Below are positions 21,853 to 33,360 of a stretch of DNA of 64,000 nucleotides, in pieces. The stretch is from Artocarpus heterophyllus (lineage: Eukaryota; Streptophyta; Magnoliopsida; Rosales; Moraceae). The DNA lies in NCBI GenBank assembly GCA_025403435.1, contig CM046332.1, positions 1,719,530-1,783,529 of the forward strand, in the 5' to 3' direction. Under the pieces are notes generated by a model, which saw only the letters and a list, made by a program, of their open reading frames with translations, was not told the DNA's origin and ran no database searches. Numbering within the stretch: the stretch's first letter is position 1; each line of letters starts with the position of its first letter. Made by a program: the position numbers and the translations under genes.

Positions 21853-23477
21853 TGATGAGTAAGTATTTTACTCATAAATCAAGCATTTCTTAAACTTAAA
21901 TATTGTGAAAATCCCCAAGCATTTGTGTTATTTTGTTATGCATTTGTTTTTTCTTGCGTAAAATTATGATTAAAAAGTAGTTTAGGTGAAAATGTGGCTG
22001 AATAGGAAGTATTTGGGACGAGCATTCAACAAAAGAAGCAAGTCGGGGCAAAACCCACAAAAAAAGGCCAAAATGCCCCTCAAGACATGCCAAGTAGCAA
22101 GCCATGCATGGCCGTGTAGGGTTGTAGCACGCCTGTGTGCACTAGAGTTGTTAGGGTGCTCAGCACCTAGCACTGCAGCATCAAAAAAGAGCATTGCAGC
22201 ACCATAGCATGCTGCAACATGCTACATTTTTTTGCGATTGTGTGAGAGCTTGGAAAGGACTCGAGGGAGCGGGCCTTAACCCTACAGTCGTGGGTCCCTA
22301 GGTACCCCAATTTTGTTGCTTTGTGTTGATATTAATTTTTGGGCAATCTTGGCCTTAAATTCTTCATCCAATGGCCCGAATTTGATGCTGAATGATCCCT
22401 AACCTCTTAAAAACCCTAAAGTCCCCATCTTGCAAAAGTGTGGAGGAATTGGAAGAAAGAAACTCATGAGTGAGCTGAAATTCTAGAGTGATAAATAGCT
22501 TGCAGTTGAGGATTTTTGAAGGATTTTGGTAGATTCTTGGAGGATTCAAGGGTTAAAGAGCATCTTTACAAAGATATTCTTCTTCCTTTCTTTCTCTACC
22601 CTAATCTTGATTGAATTTTGTATTTGTATTTATGTATTGAACATATTTACTTGTGTGGTTATCATAAAGAGATTAGTAATGGATTCATTTTTGTTTGTTT
22701 AAATTTCCTATTTTAAGGCTTGGTTTGGCTGGATTTGGATTATGTTTGGATTACTTTGTTGATTGTCGATGTAATTACCATGTCAATTTCATTTATGTTT
22801 CTCTATACTTAATGCTACTAGTTAATTTGTCCAATGAACTAGTTGATGAAATTTAAGAATTTCAATGCTTGGGAGAAATTGAGTCTTTTATTGTCCCTTG
22901 GGAAACGTCGTCTATGTTGTTGTTGAGACCTGAGAAGGCCAAGAACATATAGATAATTGACTTGAGAGTTTTGGTTTTTGTGAATTTTAAAGGCAATCAA
23001 TGCCTTGATAATTAAATTACGGGTTGAGCTTGATGCATGTGTAATTAACCAAGTTAGATAAGGATATCAATTTGGGTATATTGCACATAGAGCCTCATTG
23101 GGCGCTTGGGAGAGGTAATGAGGCGAACTTAGGACCCTACATTAATAAAGTAGATGGAATGAAGTTCATAATCATGAAACAGGAAAAGCATAAGAAGAAT
23201 TGAGCTAAATGAAGTCCCTAGACATATTATTCATAGATTGTCGATATTGTAAATTATTTATTTTGTTTTTTGGTCTTGTTTAATCAGTTTCATTTTTCTA
23301 TTATTTATTTTCCTTTAAATTCTAATTACCTAAATAAAACTTGATCATTGTAGTTTTGGTAATTAGCTAGTTTTTAGATTTTAATCCTTGTAGGAGACGA
23401 CAACCCTTAACTCACCAATCTTATACTAAAACTTGACCCCGTGCGCTTGCAGGTATAGGCAGAAAAAGCTTTCATTA
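21853..23477 (+). repeat. Element D 5' LTR
   Basis: Begins TGATGAGTAAGTATTTTA and ends CTTTCATTA (CA mutated to TA). Shares long runs with the 3' LTR, for example AACTTAAATATTGTGAAAAT, a GC-rich block at about 22060-22230, and GGTTTGGCTGGATTTGGATT. Short frames inside it are not genes. Confidence 0.88.
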
Positions 23478-23483
23478 AGTTTT

Positions 23484-23501
23484 TGGCGTCGTTGCTGTGG
23501 A
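23484..23501 (+). other. Primer binding site of element D
   Basis: TGGCGTCGTTGCTGTGGA lies six bases inside the 5' LTR and matches the plant Tat/Athila site TGGCGCCGTTGCCGGGGA with three changes. Confidence 0.88.
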
Positions 23502-23799
23502 TCGAACTTTGGTCCCTCACGTGATAAATTGTTGAGCCAACTATGCCCATCGAAGATTAGATCAAGTTTTTTGGTGCCATTGCCAGAGATTGGGAATTAT
23601 ATAAACTTGGCTAATATTGTGATGAAGTGATTAGGTTTTAATTTAGGCTTTTCTTTTCTTTTTATTTATCTTTATGTTTAGTTTACAAATCTTTATTTTT
23701 ATTTTTATTTTATTTGCCTTTATTTTTTGATTTCTTGACTTTAATTTTTGTTTTTGAGTTTTTGTACGAGGTACTTAGAGATGGTTGGTCAACAAGTAC
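23502..23799 (+). other. Leader of element D, non-coding
   Basis: T-rich sequence of about 300 bp between PBS and gag remnant. It includes the Tat-typical phrase TTTTTGGTGCCATTGCC at about 23569. No gene. Confidence 0.5.
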
Positions 23800-24560
23800 T
23801 CTTGAGTTTTGCTCAATGAGATGTAGAGCCATTTCACGGTGCTTGGTCGCAATAAAAGTACTTGCTTATTGACTTTCTAAATAATGGATTTTTGAAGGAG
23901 ATTCAAATTCAAATCTTCCTCAATGGTTTGAGCAGCATGACACGAAGTTAGGGTAGAATGGGAAATGGCACCACCTATTTGTACCACCTAACCATAGATG
24001 AAGCCTATCACTTGTTGGAAAAGATTGCAATGTATGACTATGAGGTGATGAACTTTTTCATGAGCAACTATGGTTGGGAGAGAAATTCTAACGTAATGGA
24101 GCCGCAAGTTGATGCCTTACCTCAAGAGACAATTTTGGCATTAGAAGGGGTGTTGACGCAAATATGGTGGTATAGCCACCTGAGTTAGGGAGACTTACTA
24201 TGAAGTCCATAGATAAATCCTCCCAAATACGTTCTGGAATTGGCAATGGTTGCAGCAATCCTGTTGGCGCCTGAGTTTGATATTTTGTTTTCTGGCATAT
24301 TGCACATTCCTTGACATATTTCTGGTGTTGACGCAATTGACAACAACGATCAATCACTTGAGAAGCAACACCAATCAATTGTCAACTACGTAATCTTCTC
24401 AGCTTCATGATTTATAAGAACAAGTTGGGCAATTGGCCAATACTTTTGTCAAGGTATGAGAAGATAGTGTGCCTATCACATTTGAGGTAAACCATGTGTT
24501 GAGCTCACGCTGAGTAAGGAGGACTTAAAGATTCCTCAACAAGAATTTTTAAGTGATGAT
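23800..24560 (+). pseudogene. Element D gag remnant
   Basis: Plus-strand Tat-type gag in two pieces. The first (about 23890-24160) has IFLNGLSSMTRS followed by TIDEAYHLLEKIAMYDYEVM, the conserved C-terminal capsid pattern. The second piece resumes after the reversed integrase insert (about 24410-24500, QVGQLANTFVKV), matching the gag segment that follows in the family. Much of the gag is missing and stops are present. Confidence 0.6.
24160..24385 (-). pseudogene. Gypsy integrase fragment inserted antisense in element D
   Basis: The minus strand encodes KYVKECAICQKTKYQTQAPT, the second half of the HHCC zinc-binding region, then LQPLPIPERIWEDLSMDF with the first catalytic Asp and SLPNSGGYTT. 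This is a different gypsy group from the Tat host. The fragment is about 220 bp, has no LTR, and lies in reverse between two parts of the host gag. It looks like filler DNA from a repair event or a recombined element. Confidence 0.75.
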
Positions 24561-24910
24561 GAGACCCCAAGACTTTGACCTTCAAGAGGAATTACAGGAA
24601 GAACAATTCCTAGTCCAAATTGTTAAGCCAACCATACCCATTGAAGATTACATCTACGAAGACCCTTTTTGGCCAACACCTCCTCCACCACCGCTAGCAA
24701 TGTTTTTCAGCCTCACCAAGCCTATCCTCTAAAGCTGAATCTTGTTGGGATCATGTGTTGTGAATCTCCAAATCATACCAAGCTTGAGGGTGCCCATAAC
24801 CAAGACCTATTTATAGTGTTCTATGAAATTTACTATGGGCGAAAGCCGCTCTTTATTGAGCGCTTCTTCAAAAGTCAAGCCAACAACTTTAAATGAAGCA
24901 CTCTTAGGAG
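24561..24910 (+). other. Element D 3' coding remnant and post-pol signature
   Basis: An open stretch 24669-24896 of 75 residues has no domain I recognise. It ends at CAACTTTAAATGAAGCACTC followed by TTAGGAGATGCCCCAAGC. This resembles a phrase (TTAAACAAGCGCT, then TTGGGAGGCAACCCAAGC) that recurs just after the integrase in plant Tat/Athila elements. It marks the end of the lost pol and supports the Tat assignment. Confidence 0.55.
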
Positions 24911-26565
24911 ATGCCCCAAGCTTTCTATCATTTCACTCTTTTTGTTTTTGTTTTAGTTTGTATTTGAGTTTATGTTTAGTTTTAGTTCATTTCAAAGTTT
25001 TACAGTAACGTTTGATTTTTTTTGTCTGTTGATGGGTTTTAAAATAATTGAGAGCTTAAGGACTTGAGTTTTGGTATAAAATAATTCGAGAAGATGGACG
25101 AAACTTGAAAATAAGGCTAAAAACCCCATGGTGTATGTTCTCGACCCTTACTCTTTTGTTGGTAAAAACACTAGGGACATTGTTTAGTTTAAGTTTAGGG
25201 GAGGGAACACTTTGTTGATTGCATGTAAGGTTTTTGACTTAATTTTTTTGATTTTTTTGTTGACTATCATGATTTTTTTGATTACTCTTGTTTGGTAGCT
25301 CTTGTTTAGTTTGTTTAGGTTGTTTAGTTATTTTAGTTGTGTCTTATTTTCTTGTTTGAATAAAGTGAGAGTTGTGAGTTTTGAGAAATTGGATAACTAG
25401 AATTTGATTGGATAATTCGAGATGAAATCCTAGGGTAGGTTCATTGAAAAGATGATTGAGGTATTTTTTTGGACCGTTTGAGCCTTTGAAGCCAACCTAT
25501 GTAAACTTTGCCGCTAGTTTCCCCATTTAGGATTTTTGACCTAATTCTTTCATTACCCACAAAAGCTTAACCGAGCCATTTTTTATGAGATTCCTTTCAC
25601 TTACCCTATCATTAGAGATATGTTTGCATCGTTGTTTGAATTTGAAGATTGATTGTTGAGAGCGAGCACGGAAGGTGATGTGATTTGAATTTGTGTTTTG
25701 GTTGTATTCATATAATGACTTATATATGTTTTCATGTTATTTTTCATTTGTTTTTCTCAATTTCATTTTATTTTGTTTGATTTCTTTTATGTCTTTCTCC
25801 TTATTATCCAAATGTATAAAACTAAACAACTTTGGAAGAATTTTATTTTAAATTCAAAAAAAAAAACAAAAATGATGAAAAAAATGAGAAAAAAAAGAAA
25901 AACAAAACAAAAAAAGAAAAAAATTGATAAAAAAAAAAGAGAGAGAAGAAAAAAATATAGAGAATAAATTCTTGCAAATTTCTTGTTTTTGAGTTCTTGC
26001 GAATGCTTATGAGTCAAGTTTTGTGGGAATGATTAATATAGAGGAACAATCAAGTCGAGAGTCGATTTTTCATTTCATTCATTTCATGCAAAGTGCACAA
26101 GGTGCATACATGTCTGGGGTGATTCGAGTCAAAAAGTTCTTTTCTCATCTACCCATCACCCTAGCCTCTCATTACAGGCCTTGAAAGTCCTTGATCTTTG
26201 ATGACTTACTAATCTACATTAGTGGAGAATGACACGAACAATAGGTGTATTGTAGATCTACATTTCATTATCTAGAGATTATTCATTGTCCATCTAATCA
26301 CATAAGTCTATCGTCAATTTGTAGAGTGAGAGTAATTTAGCACACACTTATACGTCAAGAGCCTTTAATGAAGTGAAATCGTTGTTCAGTGTTAAAATTT
26401 TAAATAATCTAAATGCTTGTATTTCTTTTGAGCTTTGAAACATTTTATAGCTTTTGAGATTTTTGTCTAGTTATTGAAGGGATACAAAACTCATACTTTG
26501 TTTTCTTTCATTTTATTGGTTTAGTTTTTACGTTTTTTTGTTTTGCTTAAGGACAAGCAAATGTT
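24911..26565 (+). other. Element D 3' untranslated region
   Basis: Non-coding. Contains the Tat-typical phrase CACTAGGGACATTGTTTAG, TTTAAGTTTAGGGGAGGG at about 25170-25205, and an A-rich, Lys-coding tract (25856-25965) that creates reading frames on both strands but no plausible protein. Confidence 0.6.
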
Positions 26566-26581
26566 TAAGTTTGTGGGTGTT
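26566..26581 (+). other. Polypurine tract of element D
   Basis: AAGTTTGTGGGTGTTT precedes the 3' LTR start TGATGAGTG. Tat elements usually have an AAGTGTGGGGG-like tract here. Confidence 0.6.
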
Positions 26582-28156
26582 TGATGAGTGAGTATTTAGT
26601 CATAAATCAATCATTTTTAAACTTAAATATTGTGAAAATCCATAAGAATTTGTGTTTTTTTGATGTGTCTTTGCGTTTTCTTGTAGGAAATTATGAATAA
26701 ATAAGAATTCAGGTGAAAATACAAAAGGACCATTTGGAGTGTTTAGGACAAGCATTGAATGAAAGAAGTAAGTTAGGGCAATAACCCATGGAAAAAAGGG
26801 GCCAAAATATCATTCAAGACACGTTGGGTAGAAAGCTGCGTGGAGCCGCATAGGCTTGGAGCGCGTGCGTGCATTGGAGTCATTGGGTTGTTTAGCGCCA
26901 TAACATGTGGCCGCACGCTACACTTTGCCGCTGTCACATAAGAGCTTAAAAGGGACACACAGGTGCACACCCTAGCCCCATGGTCATACGTTCCTAGGTG
27001 CCCCATTTGTGTTGTTTCAAATGGATATCAATTTTTGGGCAATCTTAGCCCTAAATTCTTGATCCAATGGCCCAAATTTGATGCCAAATGATCTCCAACC
27101 TCTTCAAAACCCTAGAGCCCCTATTCTGCAAAAGTGTGGAGGAATTGGGTGAGAGAAACCCATAAGTGTGCTAAAATTCTAGAGAGAGAAATAGTGTGGT
27201 GTTGAGGATTCTTAAAGGATTTTCGTGGATTCTTGGAGGATTCAAGGCTTCAAGTGCATCTCCACAAAGAGTTTCTTCTTGCTTTCTCTCTATGCCCTAC
27301 TCTTGATTGAATTTTGTACTTGTAATTGTGTGTTGAACATATTATTTACTTATATGGATTTCATGAAGATAACAATAATGGATTCATCTATATTAGTTTA
27401 AATTTCATACTCTGGGGCTTGGTTTGGTTGGATCTGGATTATGTTTGGATTAATTTGTTGATTGTTGATGTAATTACCATGTTAGTTTTATTTATGTTTC
27501 TTTATACTTAATGCTACTGGTTAATTTGGTCAATGAACTAGCTGATGCAATCTAAGAATTTCAATGCTCAGGAGAGATTGAGTCTTTTATTGTTACTTGG
27601 GAAACGTAGTTGACATTGTTGTTGAGACTTGGGAGAGTCGAGAACACATAGTTAATCAACTTGAGAGTTTTGGATTTTGTGAGGCCAAGAGGTGATCGAT
27701 GCCTTCACAATTAAATTATGGGTTGAGCTTAATGCATGTGTAATAAAAGTTACATAGGGATATCAATTTGGGTATATTGGGCATAGAACCTCATTTGATG
27801 CTCGGAAAAGGTAATGAGGTGAATTTACGACCGTAGATTAATATATTGGATGGAATGAAGCTAATAATCGAGAAATAGGAAAAGCATAGGAAGAATTAAG
27901 CTAAATCAAATCCCTAGACAAATTACTCATAAGTTGTACATTATTTTGTTTTTGAGTTTTGGTTAATTAGTTTCACTTTCCTTTTATTTATTTTTTTTAA
28001 TTCCAATTGCCTAAATAAGGCTCGGTCATTGTAGTTGCAGTAATTAATTAGTTTTTAGATTACAATCCTTATGAGAGACGATAACCCTTAACTCACTAAT
28101 CCTATACTAAAACTTGACCCTATGCACTTGTAGGTATAACATAAAAGCCTTCATCA
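26582..28156 (+). repeat. Element D 3' LTR
   Basis: 1575 bp, TGATGAGTGAGTATTTAG to CCTTCATCA, followed by the target duplication CATAT. It is clearly similar along its length to 21853-23477 but with many differences, so the insertion is not recent. Confidence 0.88.
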
Positions 28157-28210
28157 CATATCCCCTCCTAGCATTGTTTCAATAGCAGGGTATGAAAACT
28201 TCCTACAGCA

Positions 28211-28223
28211 GCTCTGATGTCAA
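28211..28223 (-). other. Primer binding site of element F
   Basis: The minus strand reads TTGACATCAGAGC directly after the LTR end, a degenerate form of the copia Met-tRNA site TGGTATCAGAGC. Confidence 0.6.
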
Positions 28224-28681
28224 TGTTGAAAGCGTTGACGAGTGCTAAGTCTAGTCACTAAATCACAAGAGTCCAAGATGCATCTAGGAAAGCCTTACAA
28301 TACTTCGAGTTGTAGAAGTCTTCACTCACACTGTATGAGAATTACAAGAACACTCACAAAATTCTATGACTTAAAACTCTTGTAGAGAAAATTTGATAGA
28401 ATGGAAGGGAGAGAGAAAGCTAAAAAATTTTACATAAAAATGTTTTGTACATATTATTTATGGACTCTTTTTTAGGCTCTCTTTATAAGGTATAAAGTCC
28501 CATATTTTATGGACACACTAAAAGTTATCAGTATCCCATTAACTACGAATATCAGGTGACTAAGTACAGATATTTATGACCTTATTAAAAATGTCTCACA
28601 CACTTATAATAACTAATAACTCCCAGAATATTAATCATTTATTTGTTTTGAGTTAAATAAATAATTCTAAAAATTATCCCA
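28224..28681 (-). repeat. Element F 5' LTR
   Basis: Plus strand TGTTGAAAGC to TTATCCCA, TG/CA ends, 458 bp. The minus strand carries a TATA-like CCTTATAAAG at about 28478-28487. The PBS lies at its inner edge. No partner is in the window, so the outer end (28681) is estimated. Confidence 0.6.
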
Positions 28682-28736
28682 CTATAGATGCCCTTGAAAA
28701 TAGCCCACGTCTAAAGTATATATTATGTATATACAT

Positions 28737-28769
28737 ACATGCATACATATATATATATATATATATATG
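28737..28769. repeat. (TA)n microsatellite with CATA flank
   Basis: CATACATGCATACATATATA grading into a pure TA run. Confidence 0.9.
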
Positions 28770-28904
28770 AAAAAAATTCAAATGAATTTTAGGTAATTAG
28801 GTTTTAAAAATACCCTTATATTGTAGTAAATCTTGAACATAATGTCATGCTTAAGACATGGCAAAAACACCAAAAAATGGTATTTAGCACTGTTACCCCT
28901 GAAC

Positions 28905-29362
28905 CAGTCATATCTTTGTAATTTTTCCCTTTGAACATTTATTTTTGACAAGTTGCCCATTAAACTTATAAATTTATAGCAGATCACCCCCCATTGACAG
29001 CAATTTTAAGTTTTTGACTAAAATTAACATATGATTTTCACATGATTGTTAATTAAGAATACAAAAAGGTTTTTTCAAATTAAAATTAACCTAATTTTAT
29101 ATTTGAAATAAAGTTAATTCAAATTTTCTATATTAATAAAAACTTAATTAAACATATTAATCACAAGAAATTTAGATTAAATATATAACACTGACCATTA
29201 GCATCAATAATCAACTATTCATATGTAAATTACATGTAAATTTTTAGTTAAAAAATTAAATCGATATCAATGGGGATGATTTACTATAAATTTGTAGGTT
29301 TGTGGATCAACTTGTCAAAATTTAAAGTTCATAAGGCAAATTATAAATGTGTGATAAATTTA
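28905..29362. mobile_element. Non-autonomous element with about 135-bp terminal inverted repeats
   Basis: The left arm (28905-29045) and the reverse complement of the right arm (29228-29362) align over most of their length. Shared words include TTTGACAAGTTG, AAATTTATAG, CCCCATTGA and TTTTTGACTAAAA (TTTTTTAACTAAAA on the right arm). The spacer is about 180 bp and AT-rich. No open frame. Arms this long fit a MULE-type MITE or a fold-back element. The outer ends and target duplication are not fixed. Confidence 0.72.
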
Positions 29363-29508
29363 GAATGTATTATGCATACTTTGAACTTCTAATAGGGGAA
29401 AAGCAGTTGCTTTAAAAAGAGTGAAACACCATATTGGGAACTGGACCTTAAAAAAAGTAAGATTACACACAAATGTAATGCTTTGGATGTGCATGAATAA
29501 ATTCTCCT

Positions 29509-30027
29509 CCCCTGTTTAATTCGCTAGTTTAAGTTGTATTAATTTAAACTTTTTTGGTTTAAACAAAAAATTCAAATTGTGTTGTTTAAGCAGCAAAATT
29601 CAAATTATGTAGTTTAAACAATAATTCGAAATGGAGTTTGGATGTATAGTTAAAATGTTAATTTGAACATGATATCCAATCTAATTTTGTGTTTTGATGA
29701 ATATTCATAACTCTAATTTAAAGCATGAAAAAATTATTTAATTAAAAAAATAAACATGAAATATATAAAAAGAAGTTATTTAATTAAAAAATAATATGAA
29801 ATAAAAGTGTTAAATTATAAATACAAATATATGAAAGTGAAATCACTGTGCAAAATTAGTTGAAAATGTTGAGAGAGAAGAGGGTTTGAATTCTATGTTG
29901 AATAGTTCAGCGTGATTTAAACTATCAGTTCAGTTTGAATTAAATGCTTTATCAAACACCAATTCAAATTATAATAGTTGTTTGAACTGAGTCAAACTAG
30001 ACTAAACTGGTAAAACAAACACAGCCT
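29509..30027. mobile_element. MITE-like element with degenerate inverted repeats
   Basis: The right end, read on the minus strand, begins AGGCTGTGTTTGTTTTACCA and continues CAGTTTAGTCTAG. The left end reads CCCTGTTTAATTCGCTAGTT. Internal halves share GTTTAAGCAGCAAAATTC- and TAGTTTAAA-like words in inverted order. The GGCTGTGTTTG terminus is typical of PIF/Harbinger- or hAT-derived MITEs. Divergence is high. Confidence 0.45.
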
Positions 30028-31389
30028 TTGTGTTTCCTATCCATATAATTGCAAGCACTAGAACAGCTCGAAACTTGGCTTGGGTTTTGGATCACACGTT
30101 ACAAAGTAAACTATTTTTACTAATACGGTATATTAATTAAGGTGATATAATATTTTAATTGACTTGTTGTAATATTATTGGAAAGAAAAAAAAATCCGCG
30201 AGAAAAGAGACAAATGAGCTCCTACTAGCTTTTGCAGCATCATCGATCCATCTCTCGTCTAAAGGATAAAATTAAGCTTTGATAGTGAAACATAAGGCAA
30301 TGTGATGAGAGAAACATGAAGTCTAAGATTCTGACCACATATTTCCAATGAGCAACATGTGCAGCGCATGACACACCAAAAGCAGTAAGACATGAGAAGT
30401 TTTAATCTACTCGATTACTCCAACATCAGCAGCCAACATCGAAAAGATGGGTAATCTTTGTCGAGAAGGCGACATAATCAAGTAGATTACCGATGTTAGC
30501 CTTGTAGATTACCATGGCAAGCGGCTGCCCATGTTGTCCTCTAGTGCAGTTGATTTCAACAATATTTGATGAATAAATGGAGATAATCTAGAAGATTACT
30601 CTAGTGGCCTAATCTAGAAGATTACTCTAGTGGCCACCTTGGCGACCATCTCTATTAGTTTAGTCCAAGAACTTGAAACTACCACCTCCATCTCCTTCTC
30701 TACATCTATCTTGACTAGCCAAATGTATAGTCATTTTGCCATGAATGCCAATAAGTTGTAGCTACCTTGTTTGTCTCCACCACCGCTTGGGGTCATCATA
30801 CACCTTTCTTGTTTTGCGAGGACCACAATTATTAATGATCCTTATTAACTTTTAATTCATTATTGTCATTACTAAATGTGTAAATTCCAACTGTCGGTTC
30901 AATCATACCCATGCGGGCAAACTAGAGAAAGCGGGCTAGCCCCACTTGAAGTTGGGGAAGGAATGCCCAACCTACCTCTGACTCAGAAGCCTGTTAGGCC
31001 TAGGGTTGGGTCAGGCCAATTCAAAATTTTATATGCGAATATTAAAAAATTAAGGTTGATGAGACATATGACCTTTTTTATTTATAGAGTTAAATTATGT
31101 CTGCAGTTTATAAATATTCTTTGTATGTTCAATGCAAATGTATAAAGATATTAATGACCTAAATAATTATATTATTAGTTTTGGTTTATTCTTTTAAATA
31201 GTTGAATCTACGTATTTAAGATTTTAAACTGATTATGATATCATTTTATTTAAAAAAAATCCCTAAAATTAGGTTGTTTATTGTTTAAATTCAAATTGAT
31301 ATCTAAAATAACGATTTTAAAATTCCCTCAGCTAAAAGTTAGAATTTTTTTATGGAATCACGTTTTACTGATAAATTGGAATGAGGATG
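30028..31389. other. Intergenic DNA with small duplication
   Basis: No gene recognised. It includes an exact 25-bp tandem duplication (30584-30610 and 30611-30635, period 27), short inverted words around 30400-30510 (AATCTACTCGATTAC against AATCAAGTAGATTA), and a GC-richer patch at 30885-31010 that gives an 89-residue frame without a recognisable domain. Confidence 0.6.
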
Positions 31390-31700
31390 TTGTAATTAAA
31401 TTAATAATATATTATTTATTAAGTCTTTTTTTGTATCTTACAGGTTATATAATTTATATATCATTAAGTTAATGATGCATAATGACATTCTTTTTTTTAA
31501 GACTTTGAGTGGTAATGACATTTTTCCTTTTTCGGGGATAGGTAATCAAATTAACAAAATATTATTTATTAAGTCTTTTGTGTGTCTTATTGGTTAAATA
31601 ATTATATATCATTTAGTTAATGATACATAGTGATAATTATATTTAATGACATTCATTCTTTAAGACTTTAAGTGATAATGATGCTTCCTTTTAGGGTGTG
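31390..31700. repeat. Two-copy tandem repeat, period about 152 bp
   Basis: GTAATTAAATTAATAATATA at 31390 is repeated as GTAATCAAATTAACAAAATA at 31542. Both are followed by TTATTTATTAAGTCTTTT, TATATCATT, AGTTAATGAT and AAGACTTT. A third, poorer copy may start near 31715. Confidence 0.85.
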
Positions 31701-33360
31701 CTAATGTTACGAATTGGTAATATAAACAATGTTATATTAAGTTAATGATATTTATTTTTTATTGCTTCTTGTATTTTATTTTTTTTTTGAAATTCTATTA
31801 TAAGTAATTTAATGATGTGGATGACTTAAGTTACATTGTAATTAATTAAATATATTTATATTTTCTAGTATCATTTTTTTCAACGACTCAGCTATAAGAA
31901 AAAAAAGAAAATTTGTTATAAAAATAAATACATGATAAAATCTACTTAGGGAGTATTTTTAGATTGTCAATATATATACTTTAAGTATCAAAAAAGACAT
32001 ATAAGTGATATTTATAAAACGAAGATAAATTTTAATTCACTTCTTAAAAATAGTTACATTTAGTAACTTTTCAAAAAATTATAATGAAAATTTAGGCAAA
32101 TGGGACAAGCCCAACCCGAATCTTTATAAGGACTGAAGAACTATGGTCTAGTTGGCGGCCTGGTGTACGGTCCATTTGGCCCATCCAAAATTGCCACCTT
32201 TAGTTATTACCTTTCGTTTTTGTCAAAATTTTCAGCCCTTTTTTTCGCCACTAACAACCAATTGTGGGGACAATGGCCTAAGAACTTCTTCATTAGTGTT
32301 ATACATATCATCATTTTCCCAATTTGTTCATTATCTGTTATCGTTATTGATTAAAAAAAAAAGGTTAAATCGTTATTTGACGCATCTTTCATTAATTTTA
32401 GTTTATCGTATTATTGGAGTTCTCACGACATAATTAGTTGGGACAATTTTATTTTTTTTTAATAATTGATGAGCAAAAGAGATTTGAAATCGAGAAAAAC
32501 TAACAAAAGCATCCTAACTAGGTTTTCCCTTTTGAGCATCTCAATCCCGCAACAAGTCCTTTACTTAGAAATTCATTAATAAAAATTAAAAATTATAAAA
32601 TGTAAGAGAAAAATTGGAGACAAAATCCGGTAAGTTATCACCAAAGACGTAAAGAATAGCAATTTTTATTACATTGAAAGCACTTTAAATTTAAACGAGA
32701 AATATTCGAATATCATACCACAAAGCATTACTCAAAACTATTTTTAACTTTCGCTATTACCGGACACGAACAGTACTCTCTCATTGCCATTGCTGATCAC
32801 AAACGTTACAACTTTTTGTTTTCGTCTAACTTGTTCACGTTGCCGTGCTAGAGCATGAGCTTGGTAGCTCTGTTTATAGTTGAGATAAACTTAAGCCCCA
32901 AGTTTTGGCTCCATCCAAAGTGTTGCATATAACACTTGTTCTTGAACCGTGTAGGTGCATGTAAGAGAGAATTATTCTTTGGGTTCGAATATTTGGGCTT
33001 TGTTTTTTGGGCGGTCTAGAGTTGATTTCAACAGGATATCATATGCAACAGCAAGCAAACGACAAGTTTTCTCCGTTGTTTGAGTTGTAAAACTTTTTCT
33101 CATGCGGCGAGATAGGATTAGTGGGACAAGAATTTGAGGGCAGGATTGAACTTGAAACTAACCTCTGAGCTAAGCAGACTCGCATACCATAAATTGTACG
33201 CATATAACAATTTATTCGTGAGAAATTGTAGTAAATAGCAAACCAACTGATTAGTAAATTATGTCATAAGTTTTTCAGAAGTGAAATAAATAGCAATTTT
33301 AGGAGTAATCTAACTTATAAACACCTAAAAATACCACAAAAAAAAAACTTATTTATACTG
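31701..33360. other. AT-rich intergenic DNA
   Basis: Nothing convincing is seen. The frames at 32152-32433 overlap each other and show no domain. Confidence 0.6.

Larger units (their letters stand above)
21853..28156 (+). mobile_element. Element D: complete pol-less Tat-type gypsy element (LARD-like)
   Basis: LTRs at 21853-23477 and 26582-28156 share start TGATGAGT and the same internal order. The Tat-type PBS follows the 5' LTR and a purine tract precedes the 3' LTR. The 5-bp sequence CATAT flanks the element (21848-21852 and 28157-28161). The interior of about 3.1 kb has only a decayed gag, a reversed fragment of another element's integrase, and the post-pol region typical of Tat elements. 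Protease, RT and RNase H are absent, so it would depend on another element. Confidence 0.88.
18170..28681 (-). mobile_element. Element F: copia retrotransposon split by C and D
   Basis: Minus-strand copia element. 5' LTR 28681-28224 and PBS 28223-28211 are separated from the rest by the inserted element D (21853-28156). The leader resumes at 21852, gag runs from 20266 to about 19430, and protease and integrase run to 18170, where element C begins. RT, RNase H and the 3' LTR are not in the window. Joining across D at the CATAT duplication gives a leader of about 1.65 kb, which includes a MITE-like insertion. Confidence 0.7.

Noticed and set aside
22364..22549. Frames within the D LTRs (also 21896-22207, 26773-27006, 27326-27511)
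   Set aside because: Not conserved as frames between the two LTRs of the same element.
25734..26017. Lys-rich plus-strand frame and Phe-rich minus-strand frame
   Set aside because: Both come from an A-rich low-complexity tract in the 3' UTR of element D; no domain.
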